Assembly: GCF_946482605.1 (NCBI RefSeq)
Contig: NZ_CAMLSE010000017.1
Location: forward strand, 1 to 64,000
Length of the DNA stretch: 64,000 nt
Source of the DNA: an uncultured Dyadobacter sp.
GTDB lineage: Bacteria; Bacteroidota; Bacteroidia; Cytophagales; Spirosomataceae
Direction of reading: 5' to 3'
Shown here: piece after piece, positions 52,591 through 60,960 of the stretch
Numbering within the stretch: position 1 is the stretch's first letter
Layout of the letters: every line of letters starts with the position of its first letter
Notes under the pieces: model-generated
What the model was told of the DNA's origin: nothing
The model's database searches: none
The model's input: the letters and a program-made list of their open reading frames with translations, nothing else
Position numbers and translations under genes: made by a program

Positions 52591-54381
52591 ATGAAAAAGC
52601 ATATATTGTTACTGGCGTTGTTGACGGGTGTGAGCGCCTGCAACGACGATTTCCTGGAAAAGCTTCCGCAGACTTCGATCTCGCCCGAAGCATTCTTCAA
52701 CACCGAAGGAGACCTTGCATTGTACGTCAACGGCCTGCTGACTATGCCCGACATGGGGACCTACCTCAACGACCAGAGTACCGACAACGCCACCACCACC
52801 GGCGCCGTGGAGATGAAGGTGGTCATGACCGGCTCGCCGAGCTCGCAGACCGTTACCGGCGGCTGGGATTGGGGCCGTTTACGGAATATCAATTACTTCC
52901 TGGACAATTATAATAAAGCCGTTGCAACGGCGGACGTGAAAGCGCATTATGCCGGCATTGCACGCTACTACCGTGCGCAGTTCTATCTCGAAAAAGTAGG
53001 CCGTTTTTCCGACGTTCCCTGGTTTTCCAAAACTGTGAACCCCGGCGATGAGGAACTTTACAAAACACAGGACCCGCGCTCCGTTGTCATGGACAGTGTG
53101 ATGGCGGACCTCGCTTTTGCAGCTGCCAATGTACGGGAATCGGTGCCCTCCGGTACGCCCGGTAAATGGGCGGTGATGGTCCAGTACGCCCGCACCGCGC
53201 TTTATGAAGGGACTTATCGTAAATATCACCCGGAGCTGAACCTTCAGGCGACTGCCAACAAGTTCCTCGAAACGGCCGCTACGGTGTCGGCCGACATCAT
53301 GGCGTCGAACAAATTTATGATCTCCAACACCGGCAAACCCAATGCCGATTATGCAGCGCTGTTCAACAGCCAGGACCTGAGTTCGAACAAGGAAGTGATT
53401 CTGGCCAACGCTTTCGACCAGACCAAGGATCGTAGCCAGAATGTGAACAGCACCGTTTTTGGCGACTATGAGCAGGCTCCCTCTCGTGACCTCGTGCAGA
53501 CGTACCTGATGAAGGACGGCACCCGCTTCACGGACGTGCAGGGTTACCAGCAACTGGGTTTTGTGAAAGAATTCCAAAATCGTGACCCACGCCTCGCGCA
53601 GACGCTCGTGTACCCGGGCTGGGTGCGCGCCGGCGATCCTACACCCTACATCCTGCGCCTGAACAAGAACTTCACGGGGTATCATCAGTTGAAAGGGTAC
53701 GTGAACTCAACCGATAATGTGACCCTGAACAGCGTAGATGTGCCTGTGTACCGTTATGCCGAAGTACTTTTGGCCTATGCGGAAGCCAAAGCGGAGCTGG
53801 GAACGCTCACCCAGGACGACCTCGACAAATCGGTGAACCTCATCCGTGCGCGGGTACAGCTTCCCGATCTGAAACTGGCGGCAGCCAATGGCAACCCTGA
53901 TCCCTTCATGGCGCAGAAATACCCGAACGTGACCGGCGCGAACCGCGGCGTCCTATTCGAGATCCGTCGTGAAAGAAGGGTGGAATTTGCATTCGAAAAC
54001 CAACGGTTCAACGACGTAATGCGCTGGCAGGCGGGTAAGCTGCTGACAGCGATCCCGGAAGGTCTCTATTTTCCCGGCCTGGGCAAGTATGACCTCACCG
54101 GCGATGGTGTGGAAGACATTATCCTGATCGACAAATCCAAAACGATCCCTGCCGAAAAAGATAAGGAAAAGAACAGCCTGGGCGTGGTGCTGACCTATTA
54201 CCGCTCGGGCGCTATCGGGGAAGATGTGACCGTATACCTCAAGAACGGCAATGCCGGCGGTACCATGGTGACTGAGACGGCCGTTCGCAAGTTTGAAGAC
54301 CCGAAATATTATTATCGACCAATCCCTCGGAAAGAAATGCTGCTGAACCCGAAATTGAAGCAGGTTTTTGGATGGAATTAA
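52591..54381 (+). CDS. RagB/SusD family outer membrane lipoprotein
   Basis: This 596-residue surface lipoprotein (lipobox VSAC, Cys17) has SusD hallmarks: the start NDDFLEKLPQTSISPEAFFNTEGDLALYVNGL, TPR-like arms (RNINYFLDNYNKAVATADVKAHYAGIARYYRAQFYLEKVGRFSDVPWFSK), VPVYRYAEVLLAYAEAKAELG, LFEIRRERRVEFAFENQRFNDVMRW, and an end of YYRPIPRKEMLLNPKLKQVFGW. It binds the glycan for SusC. It is longer than the usual 500-550 residues because of an insert near 470-540 (TGDGVEDIILIDKSKTIPAEKDKEKNSLGVV). It belongs to the GH110/GH95 locus. Confidence 0.95.
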   Translation: MKKHILLLALLTGVSACNDDFLEKLPQTSISPEAFFNTEGDLALYVNGLLTMPDMGTYLNDQSTDNATTTGAVEMKVVMTGSPSSQTVTGGWDWGRLRNINYFLDNYNKAVATADVKAHYAGIARYYRAQFYLEKVGRFSDVPWFSKTVNPGDEELYKTQDPRSVVMDSVMADLAFAAANVRESVPSGTPGKWAVMVQYARTALYEGTYRKYHPELNLQATANKFLETAATVSADIMASNKFMISNTGKPNADYAALFNSQDLSSNKEVILANAFDQTKDRSQNVNSTVFGDYEQAPSRDLVQTYLMKDGTRFTDVQGYQQLGFVKEFQNRDPRLAQTLVYPGWVRAGDPTPYILRLNKNFTGYHQLKGYVNSTDNVTLNSVDVPVYRYAEVLLAYAEAKAELGTLTQDDLDKSVNLIRARVQLPDLKLAAANGNPDPFMAQKYPNVTGANRGVLFEIRRERRVEFAFENQRFNDVMRWQAGKLLTAIPEGLYFPGLGKYDLTGDGVEDIILIDKSKTIPAEKDKEKNSLGVVLTYYRSGAIGEDVTVYLKNGNAGGTMVTETAVRKFEDPKYYYRPIPRKEMLLNPKLKQVFGWN

Positions 54382-54396
54382 TTTAAAATCAATAGA

Positions 54397-55290
54397 ATGA
54401 ACAGACGTTCCTGGATCCGCAACACCGGATTGCTCACGGCTGCTTCGATAACAAGCCCGGCTACCGATGCCGGGCTTGTTGCCGATAAGCCCGTACTAAG
54501 AATCGCGCACATCACCGACGTACACATCCGCGAGGGCGACGACGCGCCAAATCGTTTCAAAAAGTGCCTTGCCGACGTTTTGAAACACAAACCCGATCTC
54601 TTCCTCAATGGCGGAGACTCCATTCATGCCGCAGATTACAAGGACGTTACCCGGGAAACCATGCTCGGTTACTGGAAGCTATGGGACGAATGCACGGCGA
54701 GCCTGAAAGGCTACGAGGTCCACAGCTGCATTGGTAACCACGATCCCTGGTGGGCAGCGCCTTCGAAGGAGGACGAAATGTACGGCAAGAACTACGTCGT
54801 GAAACGCCTCAAAACGCCGGGGCGGTATTATAGTTTTACCAAAAAGAACTGGCACTTCGTGATCCTCGACGGCAACAACGAGCACGTCTCGCTGGACGAG
54901 GAGCAATATCAATGGCTCGAAGCAGATCTTGCGAAACTGTCGCCGGGTACTTTTGTGCTGCTCATGTCGCATTACCCTATTCTCGGTGCAACGCCTATGC
55001 TCGCAGGCGGGGGAGGACATTCGGATTACAAGAAGCTGAAAAACCTGTTCTACAAACACCGCGACAAGGTCCGCATTTGTCTCAGCGGGCACCAGCATTT
55101 GCAGGACCATACCGAATATAACGGCGTTCAATATTGCTGCAATGGCGCGATGAGCGGTTTCTGGTGGGAGAAAGGGGACGCCGAGTCGGTTGCGCCGAAC
55201 TACTACCAGGAAACGCCACCGGGCTACGCAATGCTCGAATTACATGCGGACGGGAGGGTGGTTAATACCTATTTCCCACATCGGTATTAG
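54397..55290 (+). CDS. Calcineurin-like metallophosphoesterase, exported
   Basis: This 297-residue enzyme keeps all metallophosphoesterase motifs: DVHIREGD (D-x-H), LNGGDS (GD), IGNHDPWW (GNHD), LLMSHYP (H) and LSGHQHLQDH (GHxH). It begins NRRSWIRNTGLLTAASI, a Tat-like signal with a short hydrophobic region, so it is probably periplasmic. It follows SusD by 15 bases and is part of the PUL operon. It may remove phosphate groups from the target glycan or from nucleotides. Phosphatases in PULs are less common than sulfatases, so its glycan role is an inference. It could equally be a neighbour with an unrelated role. Confidence 0.88.
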   Translation: MNRRSWIRNTGLLTAASITSPATDAGLVADKPVLRIAHITDVHIREGDDAPNRFKKCLADVLKHKPDLFLNGGDSIHAADYKDVTRETMLGYWKLWDECTASLKGYEVHSCIGNHDPWWAAPSKEDEMYGKNYVVKRLKTPGRYYSFTKKNWHFVILDGNNEHVSLDEEQYQWLEADLAKLSPGTFVLLMSHYPILGATPMLAGGGGHSDYKKLKNLFYKHRDKVRICLSGHQHLQDHTEYNGVQYCCNGAMSGFWWEKGDAESVAPNYYQETPPGYAMLELHADGRVVNTYFPHRY

Positions 55291-55718
55291 CGCTGGCCAG
55301 GTGTCGTTAAGGTGTAGTCAGGATCGGCCAGGAAAAAATGCCGTCAGGCATGTAATATCGGTAGCAAACGCAATCGGGCCGATTTTGTCAAATGCCTGAC
55401 GGCATTTCCCGAAACACATCATCCGGTTCGGCCGCTACCGACATCACATCGCTACGCGATTTCGGCGTCGCACTTCCAGTGAATACCTCATTCGGTCCGG
55501 TTGCCCGGGGATCAGGCATAGCCTCAGACCAGTAAATAAGGTTGGGCACAGCCTCAAACCGAGTCCATAAAGTTGGGCGTAGTCTCAGACTACGTCCGAG
55601 CGTCACGCGGTCTCTGACCGCAACAACCACACCCGCCAACCCACCCATCCCCGACAATTCCTGACAATTATTCCAATTTTGACCTAATTTGCAGCATTGA
55701 TTTACAATTCCTGACCCA
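55291..55718. repeat. Intergenic gap of 428 bases filled with palindromic repeats
   Basis: This gap between the phosphoesterase and GH110 genes carries modular repeats. Inverted copies of AAATGCCGTCAGGCAT lie at 55336-55351 and 55392-55407. ATCGGTAGC (55357-55365) and its inverse (55434-55441) flank them, and ATCGCTACGCGAT is at 55448-55460. Degenerate GTTGGGC-type units with hairpins follow at 55512-55621. It has no supportable gene, and no exact -7 box precedes the GH110 ATG. Confidence 0.85.
55512..55621. repeat. Degenerate tandem units with small hairpins
   Basis: Three related units (TCAGGCATAGCCTCAGACC at 55512, GTTGGGCACAGCCTCAAACC at 55541, GTTGGGCGTAGTCTCAGACT at 55572) recur every 29-31 bases. 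The third contains a perfect hairpin GTAGTC-TCA-GACTAC (55579-55593), and a similar one GCGGTC-TCT-GACCGC follows at 55607-55621. They look like a decaying family of short palindromes, not a CRISPR. Confidence 0.6.
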
Positions 55719-57542
55719 ATGCCTTTGTCATACCGCTTTTATGTCGCGCTATTTTGCGCATCATTACTCATTGATCGCTCCCAGGCGCAAATCGCCTCCG
55801 TAGCCGATGCCGGCATTCACCCCAATACTTACGAAAACGTCACTGCCCGCATTCAGCAGGTGATAGACGACGCGATCCGCGCAAAAAAGACAACCCTGAC
55901 GTTCCCGAAAGGCCGTTACGATTTCTGGCCGGACGGCGCCATTCGTGAAAAATATTTTATTTCAAACACTGCAACTGAAAAAGAGGATTCGCTCAAAATC
56001 CGCACGATAGGAATGCTTTTCCGGAATGCGAAAAACCTGACGATCGACGGTAATGGAGCGCTGTTTGTCTTTCACGGCAAAATGACGACCATCGTGCTGG
56101 ACCATTGCGAGAATGTGAAACTGCAAAATATCCACGTCGACTTCGAACGTCCGACGATGTCTGAAATGCGTTATATGAAAGTTTCGGATGGAGAGGTAGA
56201 AATGGATATTCAGCGCGATGCCCGTTATGGGATCCGCGACGGGAAGCTGGAATGGTTTGGAGAAGGCTGGAAAACGACGCATTACCATGCCGTGGAGTTT
56301 GATACCACTCTGAAAACGATGCGTTACAGCGACTGGAAGCCTTACGCAAACGCCCAGGCAACGGAAATTAGTCCCGGACGAGTTCGCTTCAATACCAGCG
56401 TAACTCCCAAACCCGGCAACATCCTCACCGTCCGCGACATTATCCGAGACCAGGTGGGGATGCACATCCGCGAATCTAAAAATGTGACGCTTGAAGACGT
56501 GGGCATGCATTATATGCACGGCCTGGGCATTGTGAGCCAGTTTACCGAAAACATCACGATGCGCCGTGTAACCTGCGCGCCGAGGCCGGAAACGGGCCGC
56601 ATAATAGCGTCTTCCGCCGATTTTATGCACTTCTCAGGTTGCCGGGGAAAGGTTACCGTGGAAGATTGCCGATTCTCCGGCGCGCACGACGACCCGATCA
56701 ATGTGCACGGTACCAACCTACGCATTGTGGGAAGACCCGATGCGCATACGCTCAAAGTGAGGTTTATGCACGGCCAAAGCTACGGCTTCAATGCCTTCTT
56801 CCCCGGCGATACGGTTGCATTCGTGCATTCGGCTTCCATGGAACGCTTTGCAAGTGGCCCGGTAAAAACCGCGGATCGGTTGAACGATCGTGAAGTGGTG
56901 CTCACCTTCGAAAAGCCTGTCCCGGCAGGCCTTGAAGAACACGATTGCGTCGAAAACATGACCTGGACGCCGGAAGTGCTCATTCGCCGCAACCATTTTA
57001 CGCGCACCAACACACGCGGTATTCTCCTCACGACCCCGCGTAAGGCCGTGATTGAAAACAATACATTCTTCCGCACGGGAATGAGCGCCGTTCTGATCGA
57101 GGCGGATGCGGAAGGCTGGTACGAATCGGGCCCGGTGCGTGATGTCACGATCCGTAACAACGAGTTCATCGACTGCGCCTACCAGGGTGGGCCGGGCAAT
57201 GCGGTCATCGCGATTAATCCGTCTAATAAGGTAGTTGACATAAAAAGACCGGTCCATTTCAACATCCGGATCGAAGGCAATACTTTTAAGACATTTGATT
57301 ACCCCATATTGTACGCCAAGAGCACGCGGGGATTGATTTTTAATAACAACCGGATCATCCGCACCAATGACCTCAGTCCGGAGTCGGGTAACCATTATAT
57401 GCTCTGGTTCAATGGCTGCTCGGGTGTGGAAGTCTCGGGTTTGAAGCTGGAAGGAAATGTGCTGGGTAAGAATATCCATCTGGAAAACATGCCCGGGAAC
57501 AACCTGAAAATGAGCAACTCACCGAAGCTTACTTTTGAATAG
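55719..57542 (+). CDS. GH110-like alpha-1,3-galactosidase (parallel beta-helix)
   Basis: This 607-residue exported protein (signal ending DRSQAQ) is a right-handed parallel beta-helix with repeated turns such as NAKNLTIDGNGALFVFHG, CENVKLQNIHVDFERPTMSEM and ESKNVTLEDVGMHYMHGLGIVSQFTENITMRRV. The segment SADFMHFSGCRGKVTVEDCRFSGAHDDPINVHG holds Asp301 and the pair Asp324-Asp325. A spacing of 23-24 residues fits the catalytic aspartates I recall for GH110 enzymes. GH110 removes terminal alpha-1,3-linked galactose, for example from blood-group-B structures. Its place beside a GH95 gene and SusCD supports a glycan role. A different beta-helix hydrolase remains possible. Confidence 0.75.
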   Translation: MPLSYRFYVALFCASLLIDRSQAQIASVADAGIHPNTYENVTARIQQVIDDAIRAKKTTLTFPKGRYDFWPDGAIREKYFISNTATEKEDSLKIRTIGMLFRNAKNLTIDGNGALFVFHGKMTTIVLDHCENVKLQNIHVDFERPTMSEMRYMKVSDGEVEMDIQRDARYGIRDGKLEWFGEGWKTTHYHAVEFDTTLKTMRYSDWKPYANAQATEISPGRVRFNTSVTPKPGNILTVRDIIRDQVGMHIRESKNVTLEDVGMHYMHGLGIVSQFTENITMRRVTCAPRPETGRIIASSADFMHFSGCRGKVTVEDCRFSGAHDDPINVHGTNLRIVGRPDAHTLKVRFMHGQSYGFNAFFPGDTVAFVHSASMERFASGPVKTADRLNDREVVLTFEKPVPAGLEEHDCVENMTWTPEVLIRRNHFTRTNTRGILLTTPRKAVIENNTFFRTGMSAVLIEADAEGWYESGPVRDVTIRNNEFIDCAYQGGPGNAVIAINPSNKVVDIKRPVHFNIRIEGNTFKTFDYPILYAKSTRGLIFNNNRIIRTNDLSPESGNHYMLWFNGCSGVEVSGLKLEGNVLGKNIHLENMPGNNLKMSNSPKLTFE

Positions 57543-57633
57543 TGGCAGGCAATGCACCATGGATAGTCGGAAAGTTCATTTTTTAATTCAAAAACGGCAT
57601 CTAATTTTACCATTATTTGCCAAAACCCCAGTG

Positions 57634-59994
57634 ATGAAAACATTTTCAGGACTGCTGATCTGCGCTGTGACCGCATTCAGCCCGCTGCAAGCGCAGCCCA
57701 ACCCGCAACCCGCACCTTTGTCGCTCTGGTACGATCAGCCCGCGAAAGAATGGATGACCCAGGCATTGCCGATCGGTAATGGTCATGTAGGCGCTATGTT
57801 TTTCGGCGGGACGGACGAAGAACGGATCCAGTTTTCGGAAGGCAGTCTTTGGGCGGGCGGCAAGGGCGCAAACAGCGAGTATAATTTTGGTCTGAAAAAA
57901 GAAGCCTATAAGCACCTGCCCCAGGTCCGCGAGCTGCTGGCCGCCGGGAAAATGAAAGAAGCACACGCACTGGCCAACAAGGAGCTAACCGGTGTTATTC
58001 ATGAAAAAAAGGATAACACCCCTTCGTCCGATTTCGGTGCCCAGCAGACGATCGGTGATATTTTTGTAAAAATGCCTTCCAAAGGCTCCGTGCAGCACTA
58101 CCGCCGCGAGCTGAATATTTCCGACGCCATAGGCAAGGTAAGCTACGATGCAGGCGGGAGCCATTTCGAAAGGACATTCTTCGGTAATTATCCTTCCAAA
58201 GCAATGGTGTATAAATTTACTGCATCGACGCCCGAGACCTATTCCATTCGCTTTGAAACACCACACGCGAAAGACTATGAGCACTTTACCAAAAATCAAT
58301 ACACATTTGGCGGGCATTTAAAAGACAACCACCAGGAGTTCGAAACCGTTTACCGCATCGATACCGACGGTAAAACTGCTTTCAGCAATGGCGTGCTCAC
58401 CGTAACAGGTGCCAGATCCATTGTCCTGATCCACACCGTAGCCACGGATTACGTAATGAAGTATCCTGATTATAAGGGTAATGATTACAAAAAAGCCAAT
58501 GCCGCTACCATGGCCAGGGTCGCCGGACAGAACTACGCCGCATTGCTCGCCGGGCAGCAAAAGGATTACCATGGTCTTTTCGACCGGGTCGCATTAAACC
58601 TCGGCGGTGCACAACTACAGAACATACCGACCGACCAGCGCCAGCGTGCGTATTCCAAAGGGCAGGCCGACAATGCGCTGGAAGAATTGTATTTCCAGTA
58701 CGGTCGCTACCTGATGATCTCCTCGACACGCCCCGGTACAATGCCGATGAGCCTGCAAGGAAAATGGAATGACAGCACCAACCCACCCTGGGCGAACGAC
58801 TATCATACCAATATCAACGTGCAGATGCTCTACTGGCCAGCCGAGGTGACGAACCTTTCGGAATGTCATTTGCCATTGATGGATTTTACGCAATCCATCG
58901 TAGCACCGGGACGTCTGGCAGCTAAGGAGTTTTTCAATGCCAAAGGCTGGATCGTCAACACGATGCTGAACGCCTACGGTTATACCTCGCCGGGCTGGGA
59001 TTTTCCGTGGGGCTTTTTCCCAGGCGGCGCAGCATGGCTTTGCCAGCACCTATGGGAGCATTATGCTTTTACCCAGGACAAAACATTCCTGAAAAATACA
59101 GCATATCCGGTCATGAAGGAAGCCTCAGAATTCTGGATGGATTACCTGACTAACGACGGAAAAGGGCACCTGGTGTCCTCACCTTCCTATTCGCCCGAGC
59201 ACGGCGGGATTTCTACCGGCGCGACGATGGACCATGAAATGGCCTGGGACGTGCTCAACAACACCGCCGAAGCCGCGGCTGTACTGGGTATCGACGCAGC
59301 CTTCGCCCAGAAAGCCCGCACCACCCGAGACAAGATCCTGCCTTTGCAGATCGGTCGCTGGAAACAGTTACAGGAATGGCGCGAAGATGTGGACGACTCC
59401 ACCAGCCACCACCGTCACGTGTCGCACCTGTACGCATTGCACCCGGGCAAGCAGATTTCCATTACCCAAACCCCCGCCGAAGCCGCAGCGGCTCGCGTCA
59501 GTCTGAATGCACGTGGCGATGACGGCACGGGGTGGTCGCTGGCGTGGAAGGTCAACTTCTGGGCACGTTTGCAGGATGGAAACCGGGCGCATAAGCTTTT
59601 CAAAAGCGTATTGCGGCCCGTCGCCGACCAGGGTACCAACATGGCCGACGGTGGAGGTTCCTACGCTAACCTCCTCTGTGCCCATCCACCTTTCCAGCTT
59701 GATGGTAATATGGGTTCCACGGCCGGTGTCGCCGAAATGTTGCTGCAATCGCAGGCCGGCGTGATCGAACTGCTCCCCGCATTACCGGACGTCTGGCCGG
59801 CAGGTTCGGTCAAAGGGTTGAAAGCCAGGGGCAATGTGACGGTCGATGAGGTGTGGGAGAACGGTAAGCTGAAGTCGGTAACGCTGGTGTCCGGTATGAC
59901 TCAAAAACGTGCTTTGAAATACGGCAACAAAACGATTAACGCCGAGATTACCGCAGGTAAAGCAAAAACATGGAGCGCAAGCGATTTCAAATGA
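57634..59994 (+). CDS. GH95 family glycoside hydrolase (alpha-L-fucosidase type)
   Basis: This 786-residue enzyme has a signal peptide (MKTFSGLLICAVTAFSPLQAQ), the GH95 N-terminal beta domain (LSLWYDQPAKEWMTQALPIGNGHVGAMFFGGTDEERIQFSEGSLWAGG) and an alpha/alpha barrel. The catalytic-site residues are conserved: Asn393 and Asn395 in THTNINVQMLYW-like context (YHTNINVQM), Glu522 in SYSPEHGG, and Asp690 in FQLDGNMG. GH95 enzymes invert alpha-1,2-linked L-fucose (or L-galactose). The frame is open upstream to 57535, but the ATG at 57634 begins the signal peptide. It follows the GH110 gene by 91 bases and probably works in tandem with it. A strong hairpin ends the unit. Confidence 0.93.
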   Translation: MKTFSGLLICAVTAFSPLQAQPNPQPAPLSLWYDQPAKEWMTQALPIGNGHVGAMFFGGTDEERIQFSEGSLWAGGKGANSEYNFGLKKEAYKHLPQVRELLAAGKMKEAHALANKELTGVIHEKKDNTPSSDFGAQQTIGDIFVKMPSKGSVQHYRRELNISDAIGKVSYDAGGSHFERTFFGNYPSKAMVYKFTASTPETYSIRFETPHAKDYEHFTKNQYTFGGHLKDNHQEFETVYRIDTDGKTAFSNGVLTVTGARSIVLIHTVATDYVMKYPDYKGNDYKKANAATMARVAGQNYAALLAGQQKDYHGLFDRVALNLGGAQLQNIPTDQRQRAYSKGQADNALEELYFQYGRYLMISSTRPGTMPMSLQGKWNDSTNPPWANDYHTNINVQMLYWPAEVTNLSECHLPLMDFTQSIVAPGRLAAKEFFNAKGWIVNTMLNAYGYTSPGWDFPWGFFPGGAAWLCQHLWEHYAFTQDKTFLKNTAYPVMKEASEFWMDYLTNDGKGHLVSSPSYSPEHGGISTGATMDHEMAWDVLNNTAEAAAVLGIDAAFAQKARTTRDKILPLQIGRWKQLQEWREDVDDSTSHHRHVSHLYALHPGKQISITQTPAEAAAARVSLNARGDDGTGWSLAWKVNFWARLQDGNRAHKLFKSVLRPVADQGTNMADGGGSYANLLCAHPPFQLDGNMGSTAGVAEMLLQSQAGVIELLPALPDVWPAGSVKGLKARGNVTVDEVWENGKLKSVTLVSGMTQKRALKYGNKTINAEITAGKAKTWSASDFK

Positions 59995-60330
59995 TCGACG
60001 ATTAGGGTCGACCAACGAAAATCGCGTAGCGATGCCACATCGGTAGCCATCATCATGAATGGCCATTCCGTAAAATGCCGTCAGGCATGTAACAACAGCG
60101 CATTGTTGTTACATGCCTCACGGCATTTTCACTTTTTGCTGATCGTTTGTTTGCTACCCATATTACATGCCTGACGGCATTTTTAATCGCGGATCATTTC
60201 GATTTGACCAACATATCCGGGCTAATTCGGGCGGAATTTGATCATTCCTGGCCGCACCCGGCCAGTACCAACCGGTAAACACAACCACAAAATCGCTTTT
60301 ACCACCATATTCACCGAAACTACTGCATGC
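59995..60330. repeat. Intergenic gap of 336 bases with a second copy of the modular repeat
   Basis: This gap between the GH95 gene and the Fe-S subunit carries ATCGCGTAGCGAT (60021-60033), ATCGGTAGC (60039-60047), the large inverted repeat at 60072-60129, GCTACC (60153-60158) and a third copy of the ATGCCTGACGGCAT element (60167-60180). Its 5' part is the reverse complement of the 3' part of the gap at 55434-55463. No gene or exact promoter box is supported. Confidence 0.8.
60072..60129. terminator. Large repeat-derived hairpin ending the PUL
   Basis: A 26-base arm at 60072-60097 pairs with one mismatch with 60104-60129 around a 6-base loop; both arms carry the ATGCC-GTCA-GGCAT element. It lies 77 bases past the GH95 stop and ends in TTTT, so it can stop transcription besides being a dispersed repeat. 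Confidence 0.65.
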
Positions 60331-60960
60331 ATGAATGCTGACGATCACGATCCATCGTCTGACGCTGCCTACGAAGACCGCCGGTTTTTCCTGAAACAAT
60401 CCATGGCGATCGCCGGGCTTTCCATGGCGCCGTCCGGATTGCTGCAACCCTTATTGGGCTCGGAGGACGCACCCATCGGTGATGCGGAAAAGGTCAAACT
60501 ATTCCTGACCGTCAATGGAAAACGCCGGCAGCTTACCATTGACCCGCGCGTTACGCTGCTGGACTTGCTCCGTGAAAACTTAGGGTTGACGGGCACCAAA
60601 AAAGGTTGCGACTTCGGGCAATGCGGCGCTTGTACTGTACATATCGATGGTCGCAGGACATTATCCTGCCTCACATTCGCGGTTATGCAGCATGGCCGGA
60701 AGGTCACGACTGTGGAGGGACTGACCAACGGAGAGCAGCTGCATCCGTTGCAGGAAGCTTTTATCAAACACGACGGTTTTCAATGCGGTTACTGCACGCC
60801 CGGCCAGCTGATGTCGGGCATTTCCTGTATCCGCGAAGGCCACGCCCGGAATGCGGACGAGGTTCGTGAGTACATGAGCGGCAACCTGTGCCGCTGCGGG
60901 GCTTACCCGCATATTGTCGATGCGATTATGGAAGTAGGAGAGAAAGGAGTGAAGGTATGA
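60331..60960 (+). CDS. (2Fe-2S)-binding subunit of a molybdenum hydroxylase, Tat-exported
   Basis: This 209-residue protein starts MNADDHDPSS and carries a twin-arginine signal (DRRFFLKQSMAIAGLSMAPSG), so the complex should be exported folded. A plant-type ferredoxin domain follows with Cys in KGCDFGQCGACTVHI and a later TLSC. A helical 2Fe-2S domain has CGYCTPG and NLCRCGAYPH. It passes electrons from the molybdenum site to the FAD subunit or an acceptor. The FAD subunit gene overlaps its stop by 4 bases. The upstream frame to 60238 is not used because the Tat signal fits the ATG at 60331. Confidence 0.92.
   Translation: MNADDHDPSSDAAYEDRRFFLKQSMAIAGLSMAPSGLLQPLLGSEDAPIGDAEKVKLFLTVNGKRRQLTIDPRVTLLDLLRENLGLTGTKKGCDFGQCGACTVHIDGRRTLSCLTFAVMQHGRKVTTVEGLTNGEQLHPLQEAFIKHDGFQCGYCTPGQLMSGISCIREGHARNADEVREYMSGNLCRCGAYPHIVDAIMEVGEKGVKV

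Noticed and set aside
55512..55621. Possible CRISPR array from units every 29-31 bases
   Set aside because: The units are too short and too degenerate, with no true spacers.
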